Positions 26,332-37,817 of a stretch of DNA of 64,000 nt are shown here, one piece after another (within the stretch, counting starts at the first letter, position 1; every line of letters starts with the position of its first letter). The translations under genes were made by a program, and so were the position numbers. This DNA is from Epiperipatus broadwayi (lineage: Eukaryota; Onychophora; Udeonychophora; Euonychophora; Peripatidae), in the NCBI GenBank assembly GCA_028023455.1, contig JAQFVV010006638.1, positions 514,707 through 578,706 of the forward strand, in the 5' to 3' direction. Under the pieces are notes generated by a model that was not told where the DNA came from, made no database searches, and saw only the letters and a list, made by a program, of their open reading frames with translations.

Positions 26332-27783
26332 TATACCCCCTTATTCCAGAATATGGGCCTTTATGTAAGGATCTACCATAATGGTGATCATCAATTTGTA
26401 TCCACTATTTTGATTTATAATTGATTATTCACTAAAAAAAATTTAAAACTAAAATTGTGGCAATTTTGTAAGATTGATGACATCATAAAATAATGGCTTC
26501 ATTAAAACTATGTCATCTGACAATAAAATAGCAATATTCATACTAAAAATTTACAGTACAAAACAGAATTTATTTATACAGTATTATGATTGGATTATAT
26601 AACAAAAATAAAATTAATGTATTTACCTAATTTTCATTCAGTATACTTGCAAGACAATCAGTGTTTTCATTTATGACATATCCAGAATAAAAAAAATTCA
26701 TCGTTAATAATTACAAAAAAAAATTCATTCAGTGCAGGACATAATCAAAACTTGATGTAAACAATAATAAAATACATTAATAAATTTTAAAATGTATACA
26801 TTAACTAAAATATATTTAATCACTTTTTTGAATTAAACTTTTTGTGAATGTTATTTTGCCTGCAAAAAAAAATATGGTCATTGTAATTATAAAATATGGT
26901 CATTATGATTTAGGTTATTTTGAGAAAATAAAAGAGAAAAAATGATTTTATGCATTATGCAGTTAATAATGAATTGTTTGTGATCAAATGTTACTAAATG
27001 TAAATTTAAAATATCATTTATTTGCTTTAATTTAATTTTATTTGCTTCTAATATATTCAAAATAATGGAAGTTATTATAAGTATAAAAAAAATACAATAT
27101 TGGCAAAAAAAAAGAAAAAAAAGATTTATATCATTTACATTATTAAAACTACAGCAACCAATTGAATTTCTTTATCTAATTTTTATTTAATTTTGACTGC
27201 ATTTATATAAAATAAATTAATTTATGAACTATTGCTTTAAAAAAAAATCAACAGTGCTGCAAAAAAAAAAAAAAATTCAAAGTTTTATTGGCTAGATATT
27301 ATTATTAAAATTAAAAAAAGTTTGAATAATAGAATATAAAGTGCAAACAAAAATAAATTTTAAAATTTATATTGTGTTATTTTTTTTTCTGCATGCTTTA
27401 TTTTAATTTAAGGAATTGTTATTTAGGAAATATTTTCTGGTAATGTTAGATGCAAAATATCAGTCCATGAATGAAAAAATTATAATTAAAAAATATACAT
27501 ATAATTATAAAAATATATTTACTCATAGATTAATATATCATTATCATCATTATATTAATATGCTTAGTAAAATGTTTATTTAGTAATTAACACTTTTTTC
27601 AATTTCAAGTTTTATTTTTTTAATTAGATTTTATATATTTTGAATTTAATGTTAATAAATCATCACCCCCCCCCCCAAAAAAAAAAATTATTATAATTTC
27701 TTATTTTTTATGTGAGATTTTTGATTTATGAGGTATTTTGGAAAACTAATCGAGCTTGATGTCTGGAATAAAGGTGTGTATAT
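26332..27783. mobile_element. Non-autonomous DNA transposon with TA-type ends
   Basis: Left end TATACCCCCTTATTCCAGA and the reverse complement of the right end (TATACACACCTTTATTCCAGA) form imperfect terminal inverted repeats of about 20 bases, flanked by TA. The interior of about 1.4 kb is very AT-rich with homopolymer tracts and no coding frame. A related end is at 17058. TA flanks are as in the Tc1/mariner/pogo group, but with no transposase that is only inference. Confidence 0.5.
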
Positions 27784-28159
27784 ACCAAAGTTTTGATTTA
27801 AAAGGGGGCCAATTATACCTAAGTCATTGCATTATTATATTCTTTAGCTAGATTTCTTGATCTGCCATTGATTTACAGGTACTTATGGATAATTCAACCG
27901 ATGGCGTATTTGACTTACCAATTTCCCTTCCGGTAGACATTGATGTTTTTTGCATGACAATGTTGTCATGGCAACCAAGTGACTGGCATGATTAATCCAT
28001 CAGAGAGTCAATTTTTTTTTTACTGCGAGATTTAAAATTTGGAGAGAGGTTTGGGAAATTTTTTGATTTTTCTGTCTATTGTGATTTTGCTATCCACGGC
28101 ATCACAGTGACTTTTTTGAGCTCTTCTACTTTGTGATATTTGCATTATTTGTGTTTATG

Positions 28160-29054
28160 ATGGCTGAAGCTACAACAACCTTGTTTAATTTACCAAGTAC
28201 GGAGGAAGAAGCGATCATCTTCTTACAAGACCGCGGACTTCTCCCCAAAAGGAAATTGTGTCAAAATGGTCATGAATGAAAAAGTATGTTTACAATTCGG
28301 GACCCAATTCAGTGAAACAATGGTGATGCAACTTGAAAGATTGTCTATCCCAAATCGCAATGAGAAAAGACACGTGCTTCGTTGGCTCCAAAATGACTTT
28401 CGTGACCGCTATACATTTCATCTACAGTTGGTCCAAACAATTAACATCCATAACATTTTGTGCAGAGGAATTGAATATTTCGGACAAACTGTTATCGATT
28501 GGAACAACTACCTCTGCGAAGATTGTACCTGGAGACTGTTAAGAAATAAAAGGTGGAAAATCGGAGATCCCAACACAATCGTGGAAATCGACGAAAGCCT
28601 CTTCACAAAATGGAATAACAATGCCAGAAGAGTCCTACCACAGCAATGGATATTTGGTGGCATATGTAGAGAGACTGAGGAATGTTTTATTGTAGCCATT
28701 CGAGATAGAAGTGCGTCTACTCTCATGCAAGAAATTTTGCAAAATGTACACGAAGGCTCGACTATCTACAGCGATTGCTGGAAGGGATATAAGAGCAAAG
28801 AGTTAGCTGAGGCTGGATACACACACCATCATGTTAATCACACATACAACTTCATAGACCCCACAACTGGCATACATACACAAAATGTTGAAAGGTTGTG
28901 GGGTTTGGTCAAATGGCGTAATAAAAAACACAGAGGGACAGCACGTCAGCACCTGGACTCATATTTGAGTGAGCTTATGTGGAGGCAGTTGTATAAAGCT
29001 AATTCTTTTACTGCGATTTTGGAACATATATCCCAATTCAGTCCTCCACAGTGA
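28160..29054 (+). pseudogene. Merlin / IS1595-family transposase, broken
   Basis: The N-terminus starts at 28160 (MAEATTTLFNLPS) and leads to a zinc-ribbon start KLCQNGHE. Then the frame must change near 28275. The helix region lies in the frame of 28333-28542 (CNLKDC, FIYSWSKQLTS, CAEELNIS) and is preceded by an in-frame TGA near 28321. A second frame change near 28480-28495 leads to the intact catalytic half ending at 29054. The DDE-type core shows VEIDESLF (first Asp), IYSDCWKGY (second Asp), then THTQNVERLWGLVK and the basic KKHRGT block, all typical of the family. One open frame of 262 codons (28266-29054) covers the core, but its first 75 codons are out of the true frame. Three lesions make it inactive. 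Confidence 0.88.
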
Positions 29055-29063
29055 ATGCTATTT

Positions 29064-30094
29064 GTAAGTAATTTTAATTTTTTTTCTAATAATTATAATT
29101 TTATAATTAATTGTATTATTGAATATAGACAATAAGTAATCCAAATGCATATAAAAATAAGGTCACCATTAATGCCATATTCGCATTAAATCTTTATTTT
29201 AAATGTACAAAAATTTTTTGGTAATATTTCTACAATGATCAAACTTCCACTTAATTACATTTACTTTGTAAATAATTTTCAATAATTTTTTAAATCAAAT
29301 TAGCAATATACAGTACGTTTTTAAAATTACCAAATGCATGTAAAAGTACGGCATGAGATAACACATTTTCTCCAAGATCGCCATTAATGCTAGATTCATA
29401 TTAATTTTTTTTTTTTTTTAATTTACAAATTTCTTTTGTTAATATTTCTACACTTATTAAACTTCCACTTAATTATGTTTAATTTGTAAATAATTTTCAA
29501 TAATTTTTTTAACTCAAATTAGCAATATATGGTACGTTTTTAAAATTACCAAATGTATGTAAAAGTACGGCATGTGATAACACATTTTATACAAGATCGC
29601 CATTAATGCCAGATTCGCATTAATTCGGGTAAAGTGTTTTTTATCTGTTTTTGTTAAATTTACAAAAAATTTTTGTTAATATTTCTTCAATTATCAAGCT
29701 TCCACTTAATTATGTTTAATTTGTAAATAATTTTCAATAATTTTTTAACTCAAAGTAGCAATATACAGTACGTTTTTAAAATTAGCAAATGTATGTAAAA
29801 CTACGGCATGTAATAACACGTTTTATACAAGATCACCATTAATGCCAGATTTGCATTAATTCGGGTAAAGTGTTTTTTATCTGTTTTTTTTAAATTTACA
29901 AAATTTTTTTGTTAATATTTCTTTAATTATCAAACTTCCACTTAATTATGTTTAATTTGTAAATAATTTTTAATAATTTTTTAACTCAAAGTAGCAATAT
30001 ACAGTACATTTTTATATTTTGTATGGACCTTATTTTGTATTTCATGCATGTAAATTTTCAATAATTTTTTGTTTTTTTGTATTTTTTTTTTCAG
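29064..30094 (+). other. Possible 3' intron of the Merlin transcript
   Basis: Nine bases after the transposase stop there is a consensus donor GTAAGT (29064-29069). At 30094 there is a strong acceptor, a run of T followed by CAG. The following sequence is less AT-rich and in one frame reads TKKHGGVRFLPTKKPSKK, a basic segment. The tandem array lies wholly inside. Whether splicing occurs is unknown. Confidence 0.3.
29150..30010. repeat. Tandem array of about 235-bp units inside Merlin
   Basis: Nearly four copies. The marker AAACTTCCACTTAATTA recurs at 29241, 29459, 29696 (one change) and 29932, giving unit lengths of 218, 237 and 236. Each unit also carries AAGATCGCCATTAATGC-like and AGTACGGCATG-like segments. 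Confidence 0.92.
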
Positions 30095-30353
30095 GACCAA
30101 GAAACATGGTGGTGTTCGTTTTCTGCCCACCAAGAAGCCATCTAAAAAACCACGTGACCATATTACCCTTTCTTTTTCTTTAATATGTAAATTTTTTTTA
30201 CATTTTTATATTTTTGCCATTTTTTTTTGTTTTTTATCACATGACCTGCGTCCCATTTTTGTCTTTTTATATTTTTGCCCCCTTTTTTTTTTTATCATGT
30301 GACCTGCATCACATTTTTGTGGCTTTTTTATGTTTTTTATCACGTGATCAACT

Positions 30354-30524
30354 GATGACGTATTACCCTGAAGGCATATCAGTCTAATCTTGCGATTTTT
30401 AACGTACTGTGTTCACGTGATCTGCGGACACATTTTAGTGACTAAATGTGTCTGCAGATCACTTGGAGACGTTATCTTAAAAATCGCAACATTAGACTGA
30501 TATGCCTTCAGGGTAATATGTCAT
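30354..30524. repeat. Long hairpin at the right end of Merlin
   Basis: Arms about 30354-30400 and 30478-30524 are near-exact inverted copies sharing TTACCCTGAAGGCATATCAG. The centre also folds (GTGATCTGC.GACACATTT against AAATGTGTCTGCAGATCAC). The hairpin touches the right TIR, and its left base repeats part of the TIR-adjacent sequence. Confidence 0.9.
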
Positions 30525-31260
30525 CGGTTGAATTATCCGCAAGTACCAATTTACAATATATATATATATATATAACTTTAGTAACAAACTGTAATGTGGT
30601 GGGGTTTTTAGCAGTTTCCCCCTCCTCAAGATAAAAATTAATTAGATATACATTTGCTAATCAATGATTGATGAATAATTATATTGGATATAAAATACTT
30701 TTATGATGGAAATATCCTTAATTTGTTTAAAACTTGGAAAATATCCAAGTTTATCCAGCCTGGATTCTAACCTCATATAATGAACATGACTGATATACTA
30801 ACCATAAAGTCATTTTACACACACACACACACATATATATATATATTGTACCGAGATACATCAGGAAGGAGTGTGCTTTCTACGGAGTTACACATAATTT
30901 TGAAAAAAAAATATAAATTGATAAACGATTTGTGTAAATATTAATAAAAAATAAAAGGTCTTGTAGGGTAAAATAAGAATAAAAAGATTTTTTTTCTCAT
31001 AGACAGGTTTATCATTAAAAGCATAAATTAGACAGTTTTATAAAATATAATTTTGAATCGTATTTAAATAAAACCTAAAGAACTAAAATTTGATTTAAGA
31101 TTGCTTTAAGAAAAAAAAAAAAAAAAAACAAGGTGGAATTCGTTTTTTCTTATAATTATAATAAAAAAAAAAAAGGAAAAATATATGTAATCAAAGGAAT
31201 GTAGTGAACAATGGGAGCTAATGACGAACATAAGAAATTTCCATTAAACGGCTAGTTAGT

Positions 31261-31377
31261 GAAATAACTCTAACAAAGAAATTGAAATAACTTTAACAAA
31301 GAAATTGAAATAATTCTAACAAAGAAATTGAAATAACTCTAACAAAGAAATTGAAATAAAGAAATTGAAATAACTCT
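31261..31377 (+). repeat. 23-bp tandem array upstream of the solo-LTR TATA box
   Basis: Four near-identical 23-base copies (GAAATAACTCTAACAAAGAA plus ATT) and truncated further copies lie about 130 bases before the TATA box, where U3 enhancers of LTRs usually lie. Confidence 0.85.
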
Positions 31378-31503
31378 AGCAGAGAGTACAAAGAAATTAA
31401 AATGACCAATGCAAACACCAGAAAGTCAGCACGGACCATAACTGAAACACCAGAGGATTAGTTACATATTGTAGATTGAATCCGCAAGATAAGGACCGTA
31501 AAA

Positions 31504-31510
31504 TATAAAA
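31504..31510 (+). promoter_or_regulatory. TATA box of the solo LTR
   Basis: TATAAAAGGG in an otherwise AT-rich context, followed by a more GC-balanced leader. Assigned from position only. Confidence 0.4.
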
Positions 31511-32599
31511 GGGCGAATTTTCTATTGTATTATTAATTAAAATATTTTTATAGATCGAGAGCATTGAATATTAATATACGTCTCAAGCTAAACATAATGC
31601 TGCACTGTTAAACCCATTGTGTGAACAGCCGGCCGAATCCTTCCCGCAATACCAACAGCCAACAGTTCAAATGTCGATTATGGTAGTGTAAAACAAGAAG
31701 GTGATGGAGTGTCCACGTGGAGCCCACAGGATCCCAACGACATCGGGAAAAGGAGTGCAAAGAGTTAGCGCTAACTGACCGAATGAAATACTATCAGAAG
31801 CAATGCTCGGAACCGTGCATAAGGGAGAAAGCTAGGTAATGTTTATTTCAATTTCTAATTCACTAATTAAAAGCCGTAATAATAAATGGAATAATAAACT
31901 CTGAACTTTATGGTACGAACAATCACTATTAGTTGTCTTTAGCTCCATTACCCAGAGATTTTATTGTGACTGTGTGTATAATTATATTTTTATGTATTTA
32001 TAATATGAAATTTTGATTGTATTAAATATTATTTGAACTTGAACGAAAGTATAATTAATTATATTATAAGACCAAACCAAGCGTAATAGCGTGAATGGAG
32101 ATTTCATGGGTTAGTGATTACTTAAATTAGATTTAAATTAAATAATTAAATAAAAGAAAAGGAGAAAGTGAGAAATTTAGCGCTGAGAGAGATTCATAAA
32201 TTGATTTTTTAGGTAGGCGGATTATATTTAATTGATTGTTGTAGCTGAGCTAGCGGGAGCGGGTACTAGATCGTATTGGTCAAGCAGACTTGTCGACAAA
32301 GGTCGGCTGGCGCCCATTGGATTTTTTCCTTTAAATAAATAAAAAGTTTGATTGGCTAATATGTAATCTAGTAAACGAGTGTTAATGTTATTGGCAAATG
32401 TTTGCAAATGATATTGATTACTCTACCCGAGGTACCGACAGCCCCGTGATAGGATTTTGTGTAAGAGGGAGGTACAAAGTTCTGATCGAGTTGTCATTAT
32501 AAACATTAAACATTTTATTGATTTTATATAAATAATAATGTTTTTATAAAATTTACGAGACGACGTGTAAAGGGCTAGGTATAATATATAATTAACCTA

Positions 32600-33010
32600 T
32601 TCTTTCAGTATACTGAATTTTTACTATAGTAAATAGAGGGATTTGAACTTAGGATTTTCAGTTTATATTTATCCTTCATTCCATTTTAAATAACTGATAC
32701 ACATGACCACACACATGTGAAAAAGATAAATAATCCCCAATATACATATTTTATGCCATACCAGCACTCATTGGTTGAGCCAGATCATAATCTCACACAC
32801 ATATACAATCAGTACTCAGCTTATATTAATATAGAAATTCTTTAAACTTTAATGGATAGGCTTCCATATTCTCACCCAACAATTCAACCATCCTTTTTCA
32901 TTGAAAATCCAATGGTGGAATGCTCAAAGCCCTTGGTGGATTTGATATTGTAATCATACTCATATAGACATTAATCTAAACCTCATATTATCAAACCATT
33001 ATGTATTTAT
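32600..33010 (-). repeat. Dispersed repeat copy, minus orientation
   Basis: Matches 9130-9430: ACTGATACACATGACCACAC, ACACATATACAATCAGT and TCATTGAAAATCCAA blocks in the same order. Confidence 0.7.
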
Positions 33011-33861
33011 TTATATTAATAGAAGAGTGATGGGATGAATTTATACTATGATGTCATATATTTCCAAAGCAATCCCAACCCCTCTATTTATATATAAATA
33101 TACAATTAAAATATATTTACATATATATTAGGATGAAAAAAAGTTTGATAGCAATAATTGAATACATCTGATGTATTTTAATTTCCATTGCAACCTTCAA
33201 AACACTGACATAAAAATGTTTTCCAGTCAAAAAAGTATATGCTATTGTTTTTTTCCTCTGATTTAAGATGGCTATATTAATAAATGATTACTGATGATGA
33301 ATGATATAATATTATAAATCCATTTCATGTTTTTCTAATGATATTCACTTTAAAGAAATTCTAGTTACATGCATTAATCTCATTATTAATTCATTAAATT
33401 TAGAATATTTATGTTCTCCAGCTATCCATATTTTTATCTCAAATATAATGAAGTCATGGGATGCACTGTGTCAATATACAATATTTCAATAATATGCTAT
33501 TCCAAGAAACTGTTAATAAACAAAAAGTATAAATTAAAATTCATAAATTTTATGATATGGAAGCAGCCATTTTTTATCTCAGAGCATCACACGAGAAAAT
33601 AAAAGTTTACTTTAAAAAAAAAAATAGATGTGTTAAACTATTTTTTATTTGTTTATTATAAATAAATGAACATACTCAGTTAAATATTTATGTAAGTGTG
33701 CTTTTTCAATTTATTATTTATTAATAACTACACTTTTTAAAAAGTGTGTTTATATATATATATATAACTGCATTTTGTATATTCAACATTGTTGTTTTGA
33801 TCAGTTAGAATAATAATGCTCATCTAAAGCTACACAGTTTATATTTTTAAGAAAATTTATC
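33011..33861. other. AT-rich spacer, no gene seen
   Basis: Open frame 33411-33602 (63 codons) shows no resemblance to known proteins. Nothing else recognised. Confidence 0.45.
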
Positions 33862-33950
33862 TATAGACTTCTGCCGGTCCGCGAAACCTTATCCTTATTT
33901 TTACCAGTCCGCAGGTGTGGAAAGGTTGAAGACCACTGGTATAGAGCATT
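33862..33950 (-). mobile_element. hAT-type transposon end fragment
   Basis: On the minus strand it begins CAGTGGTCTTCAACC and continues with CTGCGGACTGG and CGCGGACCGG, the standard terminal architecture of many animal hAT elements. Only one end is present and no target duplication was found. It is distinct from the element at 34780-37550. Confidence 0.6.
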
Positions 33951-34771
33951 AGTACAATTGAATTTAAAAGTGCCAATACGCATTCATTTGATAGCAATGT
34001 CTTTATACAAACTGTAGAGAGAAAAAAAGATGGGAAAAATATTTTATATACGGGATTTTCATAATTCACACCTTCGTACTTCTCAATTTTGCATGATCAC
34101 AATTGAACAATTATGTGATAAATTCTCTCCTGGTTTGATAAATTGAAGATCTGGAAGATTATAAAATAAATTATTTTACAAAGAGAAAGCTTAAAAATAT
34201 GCATGCTCACACGCAAAGTGGAAATAATTTTAAAATATTACTGATTGAGTAATCATTTTCTATCAGGGTGAGAGTGGTAAATAGAAGATTTATTTGTAAG
34301 CCTTCATATAACTAACAATAAGTTATTTCATACTTCTTAATTGATAAACTAATAACTACAGCCATTCCATTGTCGACTTGCTTCATTCTACTGTTGACCT
34401 GCACCATTCTGCTATATACAGGGGTAAAATTTATGTTTACCAGCTGTATATGCATATATAAATGCTGTTCTGACACTTCTAGAATGTATCCAGTTATATT
34501 TATGCAATTAAGAATACATAGTAGGCCTCCTTTAAATATATCGACCTTGCTCAATATCAAATCTGGATTTTCAGCTTTAATTTTCTAGAGTACATTTATA
34601 CCAATAATAATTTTAATATTCTGTCTGTACATATAATAGAATATTTTATTAAACTTTATTTACAATAAATATACATATAACATATAGAACAATCCAATCT
34701 GATAAATTAACTCCCTAAAAAACAACTGGAGACTGTTTCTGCCATATTGAAAAAAAAAAAAGAGTATCGTT
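33951..34771. other. AT-rich spacer, no gene seen
   Basis: Overlapping open frames on both strands near 34312-34588 (72-82 codons) have no family resemblance. Confidence 0.45.
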
Positions 34772-34779
34772 GTCCAGAG

Positions 34780-37550
34780 CAAAAGTTTCCAAACTTTTTT
34801 CAGCAGCAGATTCTTTTACCAAAAACTTTTAAAACCATCAATTTCCTAGTCATTTACTTTACTTACTCAAATTAATAAATTTGTACAGTCTCAAAATTAA
34901 ATATTTCACTAGATATCAAACTTTTCATTTTAATCACTTGTAATTAATGATTGAAAAAGATAAAAGAACTATGAAATATGAAATTATCTTGTGCAACATT
35001 TAATATTGAAGCATGCACTAACTTGACATTTATGAAATAAATATGTAAATTCAAAACAAGTACAAATATTGAAATCACTTTATTAAACATGAAAATGAAG
35101 GAATAAAATCAACATATTCAGACAGAATTAAACATCAACAAAATTACAATGAAACATTTTAATCAGAATTATAAAAATAAGAAAATCAAATAAATTAGCT
35201 TGGAAAACTGAATTTAATGAAATGGATGCATCTGGTGATCTGTCAACAATTTATGTATGTCCAGTTTTAAAATATTGAGTTGTATTCTCAAATGTCCACA
35301 TTCAGTAATATGCAAACAATGTCTGTTCTGAAGCATGTTTAAAACTACACTGAAGCCTCTCTCTTCCAGATATGATGATGGAAATGCCAGCAAATACTTT
35401 TGTACAACAGTCCATAGAATTACATAGAGAAGTGGAATATCTTGATGAAGTCAAAACTTTTGATAACCCTGTTAGAATTGTACCATTTTGTTCTGCACTA
35501 TTAGTGTATGGGTTTATCATCCAGTTTGGTATTTTCAATGATAGAATATCTTTGAATCTAGTTTTGAAATCTAAGTGAAGAACCTCCATGTGATTAACAT
35601 ACAGCAAGTCGTTTTCTTCTTGGATTGTGCCTATCTTATATAAGTCGGGGAACTGAGAAATCTCAGATCTTGTAATATTTTGCTTAAAAACTATTAATCT
35701 GGAAACAAAAGCTGACATGACTGATTTTGTTTTGATGAGATTCAAATTGTCTCTGTACAGTTGTAAATTAACACCAGTAAATTTAAAATAAGTTGGTTAA
35801 ATAAGCAATATCTGTTTTACTCTTAAATAAATTTTCTTTCAAACTGGGATCCTCATCTTCCAAAACTAAAATAGATTGAAAAAGTGCAAAAAATCTCGCC
35901 CAACAAACCTTTTAAAAGCCAATGGACTTCAATATCGAGAACCAATCGATAGAAAACTTTGTCATTTTCCTCATATAATCAAGTGAACAGTCTAGTATTC
36001 AAAGTGTTACTTTGAATTGTGTTCACAGCTGTTATAATAAACTGAAGTGATTGATGCAATTTGTCACTAAGGTTTTTCACTTCTAAATGTTACCTATGGA
36101 TTATGCAGTGAACTGCAAGCACTTCAGATAGATGTTGTTTCAAGTAATTTATGAAACTGTGATAATGACCAACTATAGCTGGTGCTCCATGCAACAGATA
36201 TTATATTGGTCAATGGAATCACTTTGTCACTGAAAAATAGCTCCATTAAATTAAAAAGCAATTTGCCTCTGGTGTCAGTTTTTAAAGCTCTAGTAAAAAG
36301 CAGCTCTTCATGCACTTCCTGATCTTGAATAAAGTGAACATACACCAGCAACAAAGCTTCATTACCGGGTAATGTTGACTTTTCCAATTGGAGGGAAAAA
36401 AACATTTTTTTGCAAATGATTACACAGTTTTTTACATTGGGATTTCATTTCATCGATAAGTCTTTGAACTATGTTATTGATCAAAGGAATCCTTTTTATA
36501 ACATGGTGTGTGGAATATAGTGTTCAATACTTTTGCAATGTCTGGTAGAATCAATTTCTCCTCTGTAGGTGTGGTTTATCAGACTTCATGATCAATAGGA
36601 ATATGTCGTGCAATGCCCTTAATCCATCATCATTTGGTTCCATGATAAAACAAACTTATTATCTATCATACTTCTCTTCAGAAGTTTATCTTCAAGTGAT
36701 TGAAAAAATGACAAATCTTTTTTTTTGTCAGGGTGAATTCTGTTCAAATGATCTGCTAGTTTTGATGGTTTTATAGCATCATTGCTAAAGACTTTTTCAC
36801 ATATGAGGGACATTGGTAAATGTTTGCTTGATAAAGATGGGACAAATCCTAGCTTCAAATAATCCAAACTATACTATCTGCATTTCTTTCTTGGTTCAGT
36901 CATATTATTATGATAAGAATTAAAAACTATTATTAACAAACAATTTTGACAACTGCTATGATAAAAAAAACAATAAAGTATTACTTGAAACAGAAGATTT
37001 TAATTCAAATTCTAATAAATACACTGTGGCCTCTGATTTTCTTTTTTGTAGTACTGCTCCTCAATAAATAATTATATTCAAAGTTCAAATCACAAATAAA
37101 TCCATGTCATATCAAATAAAACAATTTATAGTGTTTTATGAAAGTATGACTGATAGATTCTGCTAATATTGAATATTGTCTTGTTCCACCATGAGCAAGT
37201 GAAAACCTGCAACATTTTTTTAGGTCACACTTTCTTTAATATGTTACATAAGATAATGCACAGACATGTTTGTGCTACATGTATTCTCATGCATTCTTAC
37301 TTATGACTCTTTTAATGATATATTTTACCTTTTTGTTCACATTATTATGAAATGTGTTTTTATCAAAAAACTTTCTTTTAATTATTTTACTTCTTAATTA
37401 GGTACCTATTGGAATCATAGATATTTTGAGGTAACAAACAAATAGCAGTAGTAAGAGGATCTATTTTGCTGTCATTGATCCCCAATATCAATCCCTAGAA
37501 AGTTCAAATCGATCCCATGGGATCTATATCAACCACTTTGTGAATTCTTG
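34780..37550 (-). mobile_element. hAT transposon, complete ends with exact 8-bp TSD
   Basis: The element is flanked by identical GTCCAGAG at 34772-34779 and 37551-37558, an 8-base target duplication as hAT elements make. The left end reads CAAAAGTTTCCAAACTTTTT; the right end, reversed, reads CAAGAATTCACAAAGTGG. Both fit the degenerate hAT terminus (CAG.G.TTCCCAAA). A decayed transposase of the ZBED/Buster type fills the middle on the minus strand. Confidence 0.9.
35240..36885 (-). pseudogene. hAT transposase, ZBED/SCAND3-like, decayed
   Basis: The N-terminal BED-like finger is at 36867-36690: LKLGFVP, then ICEKVFSNDAIKPSKLADHL and HPDKKK. The first zinc-ligand Cys of the usual C..C pair is Ser here. 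The RNase H-like core starts near 36405 (FSLQLEKST, ALLLVYVHFIQD, EELLFTRALKT). The C-terminal third is in 35745-35430 (NLIKTKSVMSAFVSRL, FKTRFKDI, IPNWMINPY). The hATC dimerisation block sits in another frame near 35395-35260: AFPSSYLEERGFSVV then HITECGHLR. Several stops and shifts make it inactive. Similar proteins are domesticated in vertebrates (ZBED5, SCAND3), but this copy is a plain transposon relic. Confidence 0.87.
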
Positions 37551-37817
37551 GTCCAGAGAATGTTTAATTGCAATAAATATGGATTGTTCTAATAAATTAA
37601 CTCCTTGAGAAAATCAAAATCTGACATTTCATTGATCATTGTATTTTAAAAAATAAAAAGATATGGTACACTAAGAGAATATGAATGAGTAAATACACAC
37701 AGTAAATATTCATATAAATTTGTTCCATAAATTTATTATTAATAAATACATTACTTTTTAAAATTTTGTTTATTCTATAATCTTAATTTATGTGTACACA
37801 CTTATATATATATATAT

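Larger units (their letters stand above)
27878..30547 (+). mobile_element. Merlin (IS1595-like) DNA transposon, complete but inactive
   Basis: A 2670-bp element. The terminal inverted repeats (27878-27903 and 30522-30547) both read GGTACTT then GGATAATTCAACCGAT from outside in, with two mismatches. The flanks are GATTTACA (27870-27877) and AATTTACA (30548-30555), an 8-base target duplication with one mismatch, as expected of Merlin. It carries a broken IS1595-type transposase, a tandem array and a 170-base terminal hairpin. The ends are well preserved, so it could still be mobilised in trans by a related transposase. Confidence 0.9.
30847..32583 (+). mobile_element. Probable solo LTR of the same LTR group
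   Basis: Begins TGTACC directly after a CA/TA microsatellite and ends GGTATA followed by a TA-rich patch, as E1 and E3 do. A TATA box lies at 31504-31510 (TATAAAAGGG), followed by GC-richer leader-like sequence and a GCTAGGTAATG donor-like site near 31833. This order parallels the E1 LTR (TATAAATAG, leader, CCTAGGTATCTG) and shares a GGCTGGCGCC segment late in the LTR. There is no second copy in the window, so it is called solo by architecture alone. Confidence 0.55.

Noticed and set aside
28333-28542. Separate 69-residue protein
   Set aside because: It is the true-frame middle part of the broken Merlin transposase, not an independent gene.
28266-29054. Bacterial IS1595 contamination
   Set aside because: TIRs, 8-bp TSD and AT-rich flanks fit the eukaryotic Merlin superfamily integrated in this genome.
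29150-30010. Satellite or centromeric array
   Set aside because: Only about four units and wholly inside the Merlin element.
31261-31377. CRISPR-like array
   Set aside because: Units are directly adjacent with no spacers, in a eukaryotic LTR-like context.
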